Source: Nocardia jiangxiensis NBRC 101359 (lineage in GTDB: Bacteria > Actinomycetota > Actinomycetes > Mycobacteriales > Mycobacteriaceae). From it: a stretch of 64,000 nt of DNA. A program made the position numbers and the translations under genes. Below, in pieces: positions 25,638 through 33,653 of the stretch (position 1 is the stretch's first letter; the number at the start of each line of letters is the position of its first letter). Location: assembly GCF_000308615.1 (NCBI RefSeq), contig NZ_BAGB01000061.1:62001-126000 (forward strand), written 5' to 3'. The notes under the pieces are model-generated. The model was not told the origin of the DNA, did no database searches, and saw only the letters and a list, made by a program, of their open reading frames with translations.

Positions 25638-28514
25638 GTGACGACGACACCAGTGGGAACCGAATCGATGACATGGACCGCACAGCAGGTCGCCGTGCTG
25701 GCACCCGATGCCGCATCGCTCACCGCCGCGCGAAAACTGCACGGGCGGTGGAACTCTGCCGGATGGTGTGACACCGCGCTGTGGGGGCTGTGCAAGGGCA
25801 GTGGCGCGAAGCCGTACCAGACGATCGTGGATCTGTCCGGGCCCGCCTACAAATGTTCCTGCCCCAGCCGGAAATTCCCCTGTAAGCATGCCTTGTCGCT
25901 CCTGCTGATCTGGTCCGACGGCATGGTTTCCGAGGCCGCCGCACCCGCCGACTACGCCGCGGAATGGCTCGCCGCCCGCGCGCAGCGAGAAGCCAAAACT
26001 GCTGCGGCACAGCAGAAGACGCCATCGGCAGCCACGGCGGCACAGCGCCGCGACCGGGTCTCGGCCGGACTCGCGGATCTGGACGTGTGGTTGTGCGATC
26101 AGGTGCGCACCGGTCTGGCCCAGGCGGATCGCTCCTTCGGCGCCTTCGAATCGGTGGCCGCGCGGATGGTCGACGCACAGGTTCCCGGCGTGGCATCGGC
26201 GCTGCGGCAACTTCCACGCAATGCTGTCGGCCGGGAGGACTGGCCGGCGGTCCTGCTACGCGAGTACGCCCGGCTGCACCTGCTCGCCACGGCACATCGC
26301 CGTCTCGACGATCTCGAACCGGCGCTGGCGGCCAGTGCGCGCACGCACATCGGCTATCCGGTCACCGCGGAGTCGGTCCGCAGCGAATCCGCCGTCCGCG
26401 ATCACTGGATGGTGCTGGGCCTGCGGATCACCGAGGAGGAGCGGGTGCACACCCGCAAGGTCTGGGTACGCGGGCGGACGAGCCGGCGCTGGGCACTGAT
26501 CCTCGACCACTCGTTCGGCACTCCGGCCTTCCCCGCGGATCTGCCGGTGCCGGGCTCGATGGTTGATGCCGACCTGCATTTCTATCCGGGAGCCGCCGCA
26601 CTGCGTGCGCTGTGGGGCGAACGGCACGGCGTCCCGGAACCGATCCCCCGACCGTTCGCCACCGCACCGGAAACCCCCGGCGCGGAGCCGGGCGGTATCA
26701 CCGACGCGCTGACCGCGCACGCCCGTGCCCTCGGCACGGATCCGTGGCTGCGATCGTGGCCGGTGCTGCTCAGCGATGTCGTTCCGGTGGTGTCCGGCGA
26801 TGCCTGGTCCGTCGTCGACCAGGCGGGTTCCGCACTCCCGCTGGCGCGACTGGCCCGCCAGCCCTGGCAGCTGATGAGCCTGTCGGGTGGACATCCGGTG
26901 ACGGTGGTCGGCGAATGGACCGCCGACGGTCTCGTCCCGGTGTCGGCGTGGGCGGGCGGCGAGATGGCCGCCATCGACGCGGAGGCGATCGGCGGATCCC
27001 GGGCGCAAACGGACGAACTGGCCTCGGTGGCCCTGCTGGGTACGGCACGTCGCGGGGTCGATCCGGCAGTACTGCCCGAACCGGTGGCCGAAGCGGCAGG
27101 TCGCCTGCCCGGTGATCCGGCGCAGATCCTGCTGGAGGCCGCCGCGCTACAGGACGTCTTCGCCCGCGGCGCGGTCCTGCCCGGCACGGGTGAGCCGCCC
27201 CAACCCGCCGAGACCGACCAGCGCCCGATCCTGCCCGCTGCGGCCGCGACTCGCCTCGTGCGCCTGCTGAGCGAGGGGTCGCCGTTCCGCACCGAATGGT
27301 TCGACGTCGCCGAACCGCACGATTTCCGCGCACCCGACGCGATCTGCACCCTCCTGCTGGACCAGGCGAAATCCCGTACGCCCCTGCGTGAGTCGCTGCT
27401 ACGTCTGGCCGGGGAACGCGGCCGCTGGCTGGCCGAACACCATGCACCGTGGCACACCCTGGCCCGCGCCAGGCCCGACGATCAGAGCGTCTGGTCGCAC
27501 GGCCGCCCCGCCGAGCGGCGCGCCTGGCTGGTGCAGTTGCGGGCGCACGATCCCCGAGCGGCCCGCGAAACCCTCACCGGCACCTGGCGTTCCGAACCCG
27601 GTCCGGTGCGCGCGGATCTGCTGGCCGTCCTCGCGGAGGGACTCACCCTGGCCGACGAGCCGCTCCTGGAATCCGCGCTCGACGACTCACGCGCCGAGGT
27701 CCGTCGGGTCGCCGCCGATCTGCTCGCCCGCCTGCCGGATTCGGCCTTCGCCGCGCGAATGATCGAACGCGCCTCGCGCTGGCTCACCTTCGACGGCAAG
27801 CAGCTGGTCGCCGATCTGCCCCACCGGCTGGAGGATTCGGCCCGCCGCGACGGCATCGCGGACCGCACCGCGCACACCGCCTACCGGCTGGACGGAGCGC
27901 CGCACGTCGCGGCGGAGTGGCTACGACGGGTGATCGCCGCGACCCCGATGCGTCACTGGGACGCGCTGTTGGGCGCTCCGGGATCGGCTGCCCGGGTGGG
28001 TATGCGGGCCGATCTACTCGGTCCGGTCACCGCCGGATGGGCCGACGCCGCACTCGCCCAGCACGACAGCCGTTGGGCCGCAACATTGTTCGAGGTGCTG
28101 ACCGGCACCCCTACGCTCGGGGCCGACCCCGATGTGCGGCGGCAGCTGTTCGCCCTGCTTCCGCTCGACCGGCGGGTGGAGTATCTGCGCACACTGGACA
28201 GCAGCTGGCTGGCCGAGATCGAACTGCTGGTGCAGGCGGTGCCGCGGCCGTGGCCCGTCCCGCTGGCCCAGTACCTGATCCGGCTGCTGCTGGACCGCGC
28301 CAAGCTCGCCGCGGCACGTCCCGGCGCGCCGGGACTGTCCCCCGCGTCCTATCGCACTCTGTTCCGCACTGCCGCGGTGCACTTCCCGATCGAGGCGACC
28401 GCCGCGGTCGAGATCGCCGCCCGCCGCTGCGGTGATCCCTACTGGGAGACCTGTTTCAACGAGCTCGCCCATGACCTGATCCAGCGCACGACCATGCTCG
28501 AGGAGTTGCAATGA
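25638..28514 (+). CDS. SWIM zinc-finger protein fused to a DUF5691-like region
   Basis: This 958-residue protein begins with a SWIM finger: YKCSCPSRKFPCKH, with C73, C75, C82 and H84 as zinc ligands, in the sequence typical of YehQ-type proteins (WCDTALWGLCKGSG before it). From about residue 455 (SVALLGTARRGVDP) to the end it looks like DUF5691, a helical-repeat region that other genomes encode as a separate gene; here both are one polypeptide. SWIM fingers bind nucleic acid or protein. The ATG of the MoxR-type ATPase overlaps its stop (ATGA). It is the first of four tightly spaced genes. GTG 25638 has GGGGGA upstream. Confidence 0.87.
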   Translation: MTTTPVGTESMTWTAQQVAVLAPDAASLTAARKLHGRWNSAGWCDTALWGLCKGSGAKPYQTIVDLSGPAYKCSCPSRKFPCKHALSLLLIWSDGMVSEAAAPADYAAEWLAARAQREAKTAAAQQKTPSAATAAQRRDRVSAGLADLDVWLCDQVRTGLAQADRSFGAFESVAARMVDAQVPGVASALRQLPRNAVGREDWPAVLLREYARLHLLATAHRRLDDLEPALAASARTHIGYPVTAESVRSESAVRDHWMVLGLRITEEERVHTRKVWVRGRTSRRWALILDHSFGTPAFPADLPVPGSMVDADLHFYPGAAALRALWGERHGVPEPIPRPFATAPETPGAEPGGITDALTAHARALGTDPWLRSWPVLLSDVVPVVSGDAWSVVDQAGSALPLARLARQPWQLMSLSGGHPVTVVGEWTADGLVPVSAWAGGEMAAIDAEAIGGSRAQTDELASVALLGTARRGVDPAVLPEPVAEAAGRLPGDPAQILLEAAALQDVFARGAVLPGTGEPPQPAETDQRPILPAAAATRLVRLLSEGSPFRTEWFDVAEPHDFRAPDAICTLLLDQAKSRTPLRESLLRLAGERGRWLAEHHAPWHTLARARPDDQSVWSHGRPAERRAWLVQLRAHDPRAARETLTGTWRSEPGPVRADLLAVLAEGLTLADEPLLESALDDSRAEVRRVAADLLARLPDSAFAARMIERASRWLTFDGKQLVADLPHRLEDSARRDGIADRTAHTAYRLDGAPHVAAEWLRRVIAATPMRHWDALLGAPGSAARVGMRADLLGPVTAGWADAALAQHDSRWAATLFEVLTGTPTLGADPDVRRQLFALLPLDRRVEYLRTLDSSWLAEIELLVQAVPRPWPVPLAQYLIRLLLDRAKLAAARPGAPGLSPASYRTLFRTAAVHFPIEATAAVEIAARRCGDPYWETCFNELAHDLIQRTTMLEELQ

Positions 28515-29623
28515 CCACGACGGATACCACCGATTCGGCATCGAACAGCCTGCTGCGTCCGCACGCCGAACAGGCCTTCGCCGATGAGCTGCGCGCACTG
28601 GCCGCGGCCGACGACCGCCCCCGCCCGCCCTCGTGGCGACTGTCGCCGTGGGGTGTGGTCACCTACCTGCTCGGCGGCACCCTGTCCGACGGCACCGTGG
28701 TGAGCCCCAAATACGTCGGGCCGCGCAGGCTGATGGAGGTCGCGGTCGCCACGCTCGCGACCGACCGCGCGCTGTTGCTGCTCGGTGTGCCCGGCACCGC
28801 GAAAACCTGGGTGTCCGAACATCTTTCGGCGGCCGTGTGCGGTGAGTCGACGCTGTTGGTGCAGGGCACCTCCGGAACCGCGGAGGAGGCCATCCGCTAC
28901 GGCTGGAACTACGCCCGGCTCCTGGCCGAGGGCCCCAGCGAGGGCGCGCTGGTGCCCTCCCCGGTGATGACGGCCATGCGCCTGGGTTCGATCGCCCGCG
29001 TCGAGGAGCTCACCCGCATCCCCTCCGATGTGCAGGATGCGCTGATCACGGTGCTCTCGGAGAAGACCCTGCCGGTCCCCGAACTGGGGATGGAGGTGCA
29101 GGCCACCAAGGGCTTCAACGTCATTGCCACGGCCAACGACCGCGACCGCGGCGTGAACGAACTGTCCTCGGCGCTGCGGCGGCGCTTCAACACCGTCGTT
29201 CTGCCGTTGCCCGCCGACGAGGACGAGGAGGTCGCGATCGTGACCCGCCGCGTCGAACAGCTCGGCGCCGCATTGGAACTGCCCGCGGTGCCCGCCGCCG
29301 CGGAAGAGGTGCGCCGGGTGGTCCGGGTCTTCCGCGAGCTGAGGTCCGGAATCACCGCCGACGGCCGGACCAAACTCAAATCCCCGTCCGGCACGCTGTC
29401 CACCGCCGAGGCGATCTCGGTGATCACCAACGGACTCGCGCTCTCGGCGCATTTCGGCGACGGTGTGCTGCGCGCCGCCGATATCGCGGGTGCGGTGCTC
29501 GGCGCGGTCGTGAAGGATCCGGTGGCCGATGGCGTGGTCTGGACCGAATATCTGGAAGCGGTCGTCCGCGAACGGGAGGACTGGGCCGACTTCTACCGGG
29601 CGTGCCGCGAGGTCCACGCGTGA
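28511..29623 (+). CDS. MoxR-type AAA+ ATPase (YehL-like)
   Basis: This 370-residue AAA+ protein carries the Walker A GVPGTAKTWVSEHL (about residues 92-99), with the xAKT form typical of MoxR enzymes. The Walker B region reads IARVEELTRIPSDVQDAL, with Val-Glu-Glu where Leu-Asp-Glu is usual, so the metal-binding Asp is replaced. Sensor 1 is FNVIATANDRDRG (about 203), and the arginine finger lies in SSALRRRFN. MoxR ATPases act as chaperones that load cofactors or remodel complexes, usually with a VWA partner, here the fourth gene of the operon. Its size and neighbours match E. coli YehL. It overlaps the SWIM gene upstream and the DUF5682 gene downstream by four bases each. Confidence 0.9.
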   Translation: MTTTDTTDSASNSLLRPHAEQAFADELRALAAADDRPRPPSWRLSPWGVVTYLLGGTLSDGTVVSPKYVGPRRLMEVAVATLATDRALLLLGVPGTAKTWVSEHLSAAVCGESTLLVQGTSGTAEEAIRYGWNYARLLAEGPSEGALVPSPVMTAMRLGSIARVEELTRIPSDVQDALITVLSEKTLPVPELGMEVQATKGFNVIATANDRDRGVNELSSALRRRFNTVVLPLPADEDEEVAIVTRRVEQLGAALELPAVPAAAEEVRRVVRVFRELRSGITADGRTKLKSPSGTLSTAEAISVITNGLALSAHFGDGVLRAADIAGAVLGAVVKDPVADGVVWTEYLEAVVREREDWADFYRACREVHA

Positions 29624-32100
29624 GCCCACACCGCACAGCCGACTCATCATCGGAATCGGCCCCGGCCGCCGAAGCGCCGCAGACCCGTGTGTTCGGCATC
29701 CGCCATCACGGCCCGGGCTCGGCGCGCTCACTTCGCCTGGCGCTGGAGCAGTTCCGGCCCGATGCCATCCTGATCGAGGGCCCGGCCGATGCCGATCCGC
29801 TGATCGCCCATATCGCCGCCGCGGACATGACACCACCGGTCGCTCTGCTGGCCTATGTCCCGGATACCCCCTCCCGCGCGGCGTTCTGGCCCTTCGCCGT
29901 GTTCTCCCCCGAATGGCAGGCGCTGCGTTACGCCCATGAGCACGAGGTCAGCGTCGGCTTCTGCGACCTGCCCGCCACCCACGCCCTGGCCGCGACGGAC
30001 GAACCCGGCGACCGCACCGACCCTCTCGCCGTCCTGGCTGCCACCGCGGGCTACGACGACCCGGAATGCTGGTGGGACGCGGTCATCGAATCCAGCGCCG
30101 ACGCAGATGTTTTCGACGCCGTCACCGAGGCCATGGCCGCCCTGCGCGAGCCGACCTCGGAGCCCACCGATTCACCAGCCGAGACCATCAGCGCGGGCGA
30201 CGATTGCTACGCCGCTGCCGATCGCGAGGCGAGCGAAGCCGCTGACGCACCGGGTGGTTCAGGCGAAGCTACCAACGCGAATGAGGACTCCGATACTACT
30301 GCTGCACAAGGTGATTCCGATTCGCAGGTGCTCGAAGCGCCCCACGAGATCGGCGAGCCGCCGACAGCGATCGATCCGGCACGCGAGGCCGACGAGCTGA
30401 TCGGATCCTCGGTGGATCCGCATACCTTGCGGCGCGAGGCATATATGCGCCAGACGATGCGTAAGGCATTGAAGGGCGGGGCCATGCGACTCGCCGTGGT
30501 ATGCGGTGCATTTCATGCTCCGGCGCTGGTGGGTCCGCTCGGGCCCGCGGCGGCCGATACGCGGATGCTCAAGGGATTGCCGAAGGTGAAGGCGACCTCG
30601 ACGTGGGTGCCTTGGACACATTCGCGCCTGGCGGGTTCCTCGGGTTACGGCGCGGGCGTCACCTCGCCGGGGTGGTATCACCACCTGTTCACCGAGACCG
30701 ATCAGCCGATCGCGCGCTGGCTCACCAAGGTCGCCGGTACCCTGCGGGCACACGACCTGCCGGTATCCAGTGCGCACATCATCGAATCGGTGCGGCTCGC
30801 GAACACCCTCGCCGCCCTCCGCGAGCGACCGCTGCCGGGACTCTCGGAAGTCACCGAGGCCACCCGAGCGGTGTTGTGCGAGGGCGACGAGACGATGTTG
30901 CGCCTGGTCACCGGGGAGCTGGTCGTCGGCGAGGCGCTCGGCTCGGTACCGGAGGACACTCCCGCGGTTCCGCTCGAGGCGGATCTGCGCGCACAGGCGC
31001 GTTCGCTGCGGCTGACGCGTCAAGCCCTGTCCCGCCAGCTGGATCTGGACCTGCGCAAGGATCGCGACGTCGCGCGCTCACACCTGCTGCACCGGTTGCG
31101 ACTGCTCGCAATCGGTTGGGGTACACCGACATCGAGCGAGGTCCGCAATACCGGAACCTTCCGGGAGACGTGGACGCTGGTCTGGGAGCCCGAACTCGCC
31201 ATCGCCGTCATCGAGGCATCCCGCTGGGGCACCACCCTGCTGTCCGCCGCCGAGGCGAAGATCCTGGACTCCGCCACCGCACCCGATGCCACCGTCGCTG
31301 ATCTGGGCGGTGCCCTCGAACAGGCCCTGCTGGCCGATCTCGGCGGCGCCGTACCGGGACTGGTGGCCCGGCTCGAATCCGCCGCCGCGGTGGATCACGA
31401 CGTCACCCGTCTGCTCGCCGCTCTGCCGGGGCTGATCCGCACGCTGCGGTACGGAGATGTGCGCGGTACCGACGTCGCGGCGCTCACCCGTGTCGCCAAC
31501 GGGATGCTGGTGCGCATCTGCGCCGGATTGCCCAGCGCCGTCACCGGATTGGATGCCGACGCCGCGGCCGCCCTGCGCGTCCTGCTGGACGACGCGCACC
31601 TGGCCCTGGCGACCCGCGACGACGAGTGGTCGACCCGCGAATGGCACAGCGCCCTGGGCAAACTCGCCGACCGCGGCGATGTGCACGGCAGTCTGGTCGG
31701 CCGCGCGGTCCGGCTGCTGTGCGACGCGGGCATCCTGGACGACGCCGAATCCGCCCGTCGCCTGTCCGCGGCACTGTCGGTCGGTCACGATCCCGCCGAG
31801 AAGGCCGCGTGGATCGACGGCTTCCTCGGCGGCCGTGGGCTGCTCCTGGTGCACGACCGAAACCTGTTGCACCGCATCGATATCTGGCTCCGCAGCCTGG
31901 ACGAGGACCAGTTCGTCGCCACCCTGCCGCTGCTCCGCAGAACCTTCGGCGCCTTCGAATCCGGTGAACGCCAGGCAATCGCGCAGGCCGTCCGCGACGG
32001 CGGCCCCGTCCCGGTCACCCCGACTCGAACCGGCGGCTTCGACCCCGACCGCGGCGCACTGGCCCTGCACGCCGTCACCCGAATCCTGGCGGTCGCGTGA
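29620..32100 (+). CDS. DUF5682 family protein (YehM-like)
   Basis: This 826-residue protein opens with the family hallmark FGIRHHGPGSARSLRLALEQ and ILIEGPADADPLI. AVVCGAFHAPALVGPL and the phrase SPGWYHHLF in the middle are also typical. The start resembles TraB/ChaN-like folds with conserved HH and E residues, but no catalytic activity is known. Residues about 177-250 form an acidic, Ser/Thr/Glu-rich stretch rich in EPTSEP/SGEATNANEDSD-type words, with locally lower GC, inserted between conserved blocks. GTG 29620 overlaps the ATPase stop (GTGA). It is the YehM-equivalent third gene of the operon. Confidence 0.85.
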   Translation: MSPHRTADSSSESAPAAEAPQTRVFGIRHHGPGSARSLRLALEQFRPDAILIEGPADADPLIAHIAAADMTPPVALLAYVPDTPSRAAFWPFAVFSPEWQALRYAHEHEVSVGFCDLPATHALAATDEPGDRTDPLAVLAATAGYDDPECWWDAVIESSADADVFDAVTEAMAALREPTSEPTDSPAETISAGDDCYAAADREASEAADAPGGSGEATNANEDSDTTAAQGDSDSQVLEAPHEIGEPPTAIDPAREADELIGSSVDPHTLRREAYMRQTMRKALKGGAMRLAVVCGAFHAPALVGPLGPAAADTRMLKGLPKVKATSTWVPWTHSRLAGSSGYGAGVTSPGWYHHLFTETDQPIARWLTKVAGTLRAHDLPVSSAHIIESVRLANTLAALRERPLPGLSEVTEATRAVLCEGDETMLRLVTGELVVGEALGSVPEDTPAVPLEADLRAQARSLRLTRQALSRQLDLDLRKDRDVARSHLLHRLRLLAIGWGTPTSSEVRNTGTFRETWTLVWEPELAIAVIEASRWGTTLLSAAEAKILDSATAPDATVADLGGALEQALLADLGGAVPGLVARLESAAAVDHDVTRLLAALPGLIRTLRYGDVRGTDVAALTRVANGMLVRICAGLPSAVTGLDADAAAALRVLLDDAHLALATRDDEWSTREWHSALGKLADRGDVHGSLVGRAVRLLCDAGILDDAESARRLSAALSVGHDPAEKAAWIDGFLGGRGLLLVHDRNLLHRIDIWLRSLDEDQFVATLPLLRRTFGAFESGERQAIAQAVRDGGPVPVTPTRTGGFDPDRGALALHAVTRILAVA

Positions 32101-32203
32101 TGCCCGGAAACTCACCCGCCGTGCATCGGCCCATCACCGACCTGACGACGAAACCCGCACGACGCGGATCCATCCGCAGCGGTACGAGGAGGCGTTACCA
32201 CCG

Positions 32204-33361
32204 ATGACCGACATCGATCGAACACAGTCTCGCCGTTGGCGTCTGGTGCTGGGCGCGCCCGCGGAGTCCTGCCTGGGCGGACTCGGTTCCGGAGGTGACG
32301 CGGCGATGGATCGGGCGCTCTCGGCGCTGTACAACGCCGAGGAGCTGACGCCGTCGGAGAAGCGGACGGGCGGGCTGGGCGGATCGGCGCCCAGGGTGGC
32401 CCGATGGCTGGGTGACATCCGCAGCTATTTCCCGTCCACCGTGGTGGAGGTGATGCAGCGCGATGCGGTGGAGCGGCTCGATCTGACGCAGCTGTTGCTC
32501 GAACCGGAACTGCTCGAGGCCGTCGAGCCCGATGTGCACCTGGTCGGCACCCTGCTGAGCCTGAACCGGGTGATGCCCGAGACCACCCGGTCCACAGCGC
32601 GCATGGTGGTGGAGAAGGTGGTGCGAGAGATCGAGCGGCGCATCGCCTCGCGTACCGTCGCCGCAGTATCCGGCGCGCTGAACCGCGCCGCACGCACCAC
32701 CCGCCCGCGGCTGCGCGATATCGACTGGGATCGCACCATCCGCCGCAATCTCGCGCACTACCTGCCCGAACACCGCACGGTGGTACCCGAACAGCTGATC
32801 GGGTACGGGCGCAAGTCGCAGGCGGTGCGACGCGATGTGGTGCTGGCGATCGACCAGTCCGGATCGATGGCCTCGAGCGTGGTGTACGCCTCGGTGTTCG
32901 GTGCGGTCCTGGCCTCGATGCGTTCGCTGAAGACCTCGATGGTCGTCTTCGACACGGCCGTCGTCGATCTCACCGATCAGCTCTCGGATCCGGTCGACGT
33001 CCTGTTCGGCACCCAGCTCGGCGGCGGCACCGATATCAATCGCGCCATCGCCTACAGCCAGCAGCTGATCACGCGTCCGGCCGACACGCTGTTCGTCCTG
33101 ATCTCCGACCTCTACGAGGGCGGGATCCGCGCGGAGATGCTGCGCCGGATCGCCGCGATGCGGGAATCCGGCGTCCAGGTGTTGGTCCTGCTGGCACTGT
33201 CCGACGACGGCGCACCCGCTTACGACCACGAGAACGCCGCCGCACTGGCCGGCCTGGGCGTCCCCGCCTTCGCCTGTACCCCGGACAAATTCCCGGATCT
33301 ACTGGCGGTGGCCCTCGACCGCGGCGACGTACGCACCTGGGCGAACACCCACGCGGGGTGA
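32204..33361 (+). CDS. VWA (von Willebrand A) domain protein (YehP-like)
   Basis: This 385-residue cytoplasmic protein has a helical N-terminal half (GSGGDAAMDRALSALYNAEE, then GGLGGSAPRVARWLGDIRSY) and a C-terminal VWA domain with a full MIDAS metal site: AIDQSGSMASS (DxSxS, about residue 215), GGGTDI (Thr, about 273) and ISDLYEGG (Asp, about 300). It should bind a protein ligand through Mg2+ and work with the MoxR-type ATPase encoded two genes upstream. The ATG follows GAGGAGG by 11 bases. It begins 103 bases after the DUF5682 stop, the only loose junction of the operon. Length matches E. coli YehP (about 378). Confidence 0.9.
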   Translation: MTDIDRTQSRRWRLVLGAPAESCLGGLGSGGDAAMDRALSALYNAEELTPSEKRTGGLGGSAPRVARWLGDIRSYFPSTVVEVMQRDAVERLDLTQLLLEPELLEAVEPDVHLVGTLLSLNRVMPETTRSTARMVVEKVVREIERRIASRTVAAVSGALNRAARTTRPRLRDIDWDRTIRRNLAHYLPEHRTVVPEQLIGYGRKSQAVRRDVVLAIDQSGSMASSVVYASVFGAVLASMRSLKTSMVVFDTAVVDLTDQLSDPVDVLFGTQLGGGTDINRAIAYSQQLITRPADTLFVLISDLYEGGIRAEMLRRIAAMRESGVQVLVLLALSDDGAPAYDHENAAALAGLGVPAFACTPDKFPDLLAVALDRGDVRTWANTHAG

Positions 33362-33369
33362 GCCGGACG

Positions 33370-33486
33370 CTACGTGCCCGGCGCGCTGCTGCCGAGCGCG
33401 CTCAGGAATCCCATCAACGACTGCGCCAGTCCCAAACCTGCATTCAGAACCCCCAAAGCGCCACCGAGCGTGCCGAAGAGATCCAT
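33370..33486 (-). CDS. 38-residue Gly/Leu/Ala hydrophobic peptide, no known family
   Basis: An ATG at 33484-33486 opens a 38-codon frame ending in TAG. The peptide begins MDLFGTLGGALGVLNAGLGL, continues AQSLMGFLSALG and ends SSAPGT. Asp2 is the only charged residue. AAGGAG lies eight bases upstream, a very good ribosome site, and TATGAT at 33541-33546 (minus strand) could be its -10 box. Composition, MD start, lack of a signal peptide and length parallel the 31-residue peptide at 22128-22223. It converges on the VWA gene with an eight-base gap, so it marks the right edge of the SMC/MoxR block. Possible roles are membrane channel, secreted peptide or toxin; none is established. Confidence 0.6.
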   Translation of the reverse strand: MDLFGTLGGALGVLNAGLGLAQSLMGFLSALGSSAPGT

Positions 33487-33653
33487 CTCCAGACTCCTTC
33501 ACCGACCATGCGGACCAGCGGGCGAACCGGACAGATGCAGATCATACGATCCGCATACCCCCGGACCCGGCATCTCGCCTGCGCGTCACCCGACGACTGT
33601 GTCGCCCCGGGTAACTCGCCGACGAAACGCCGGATGCTCGACGCCCGCCAGGC

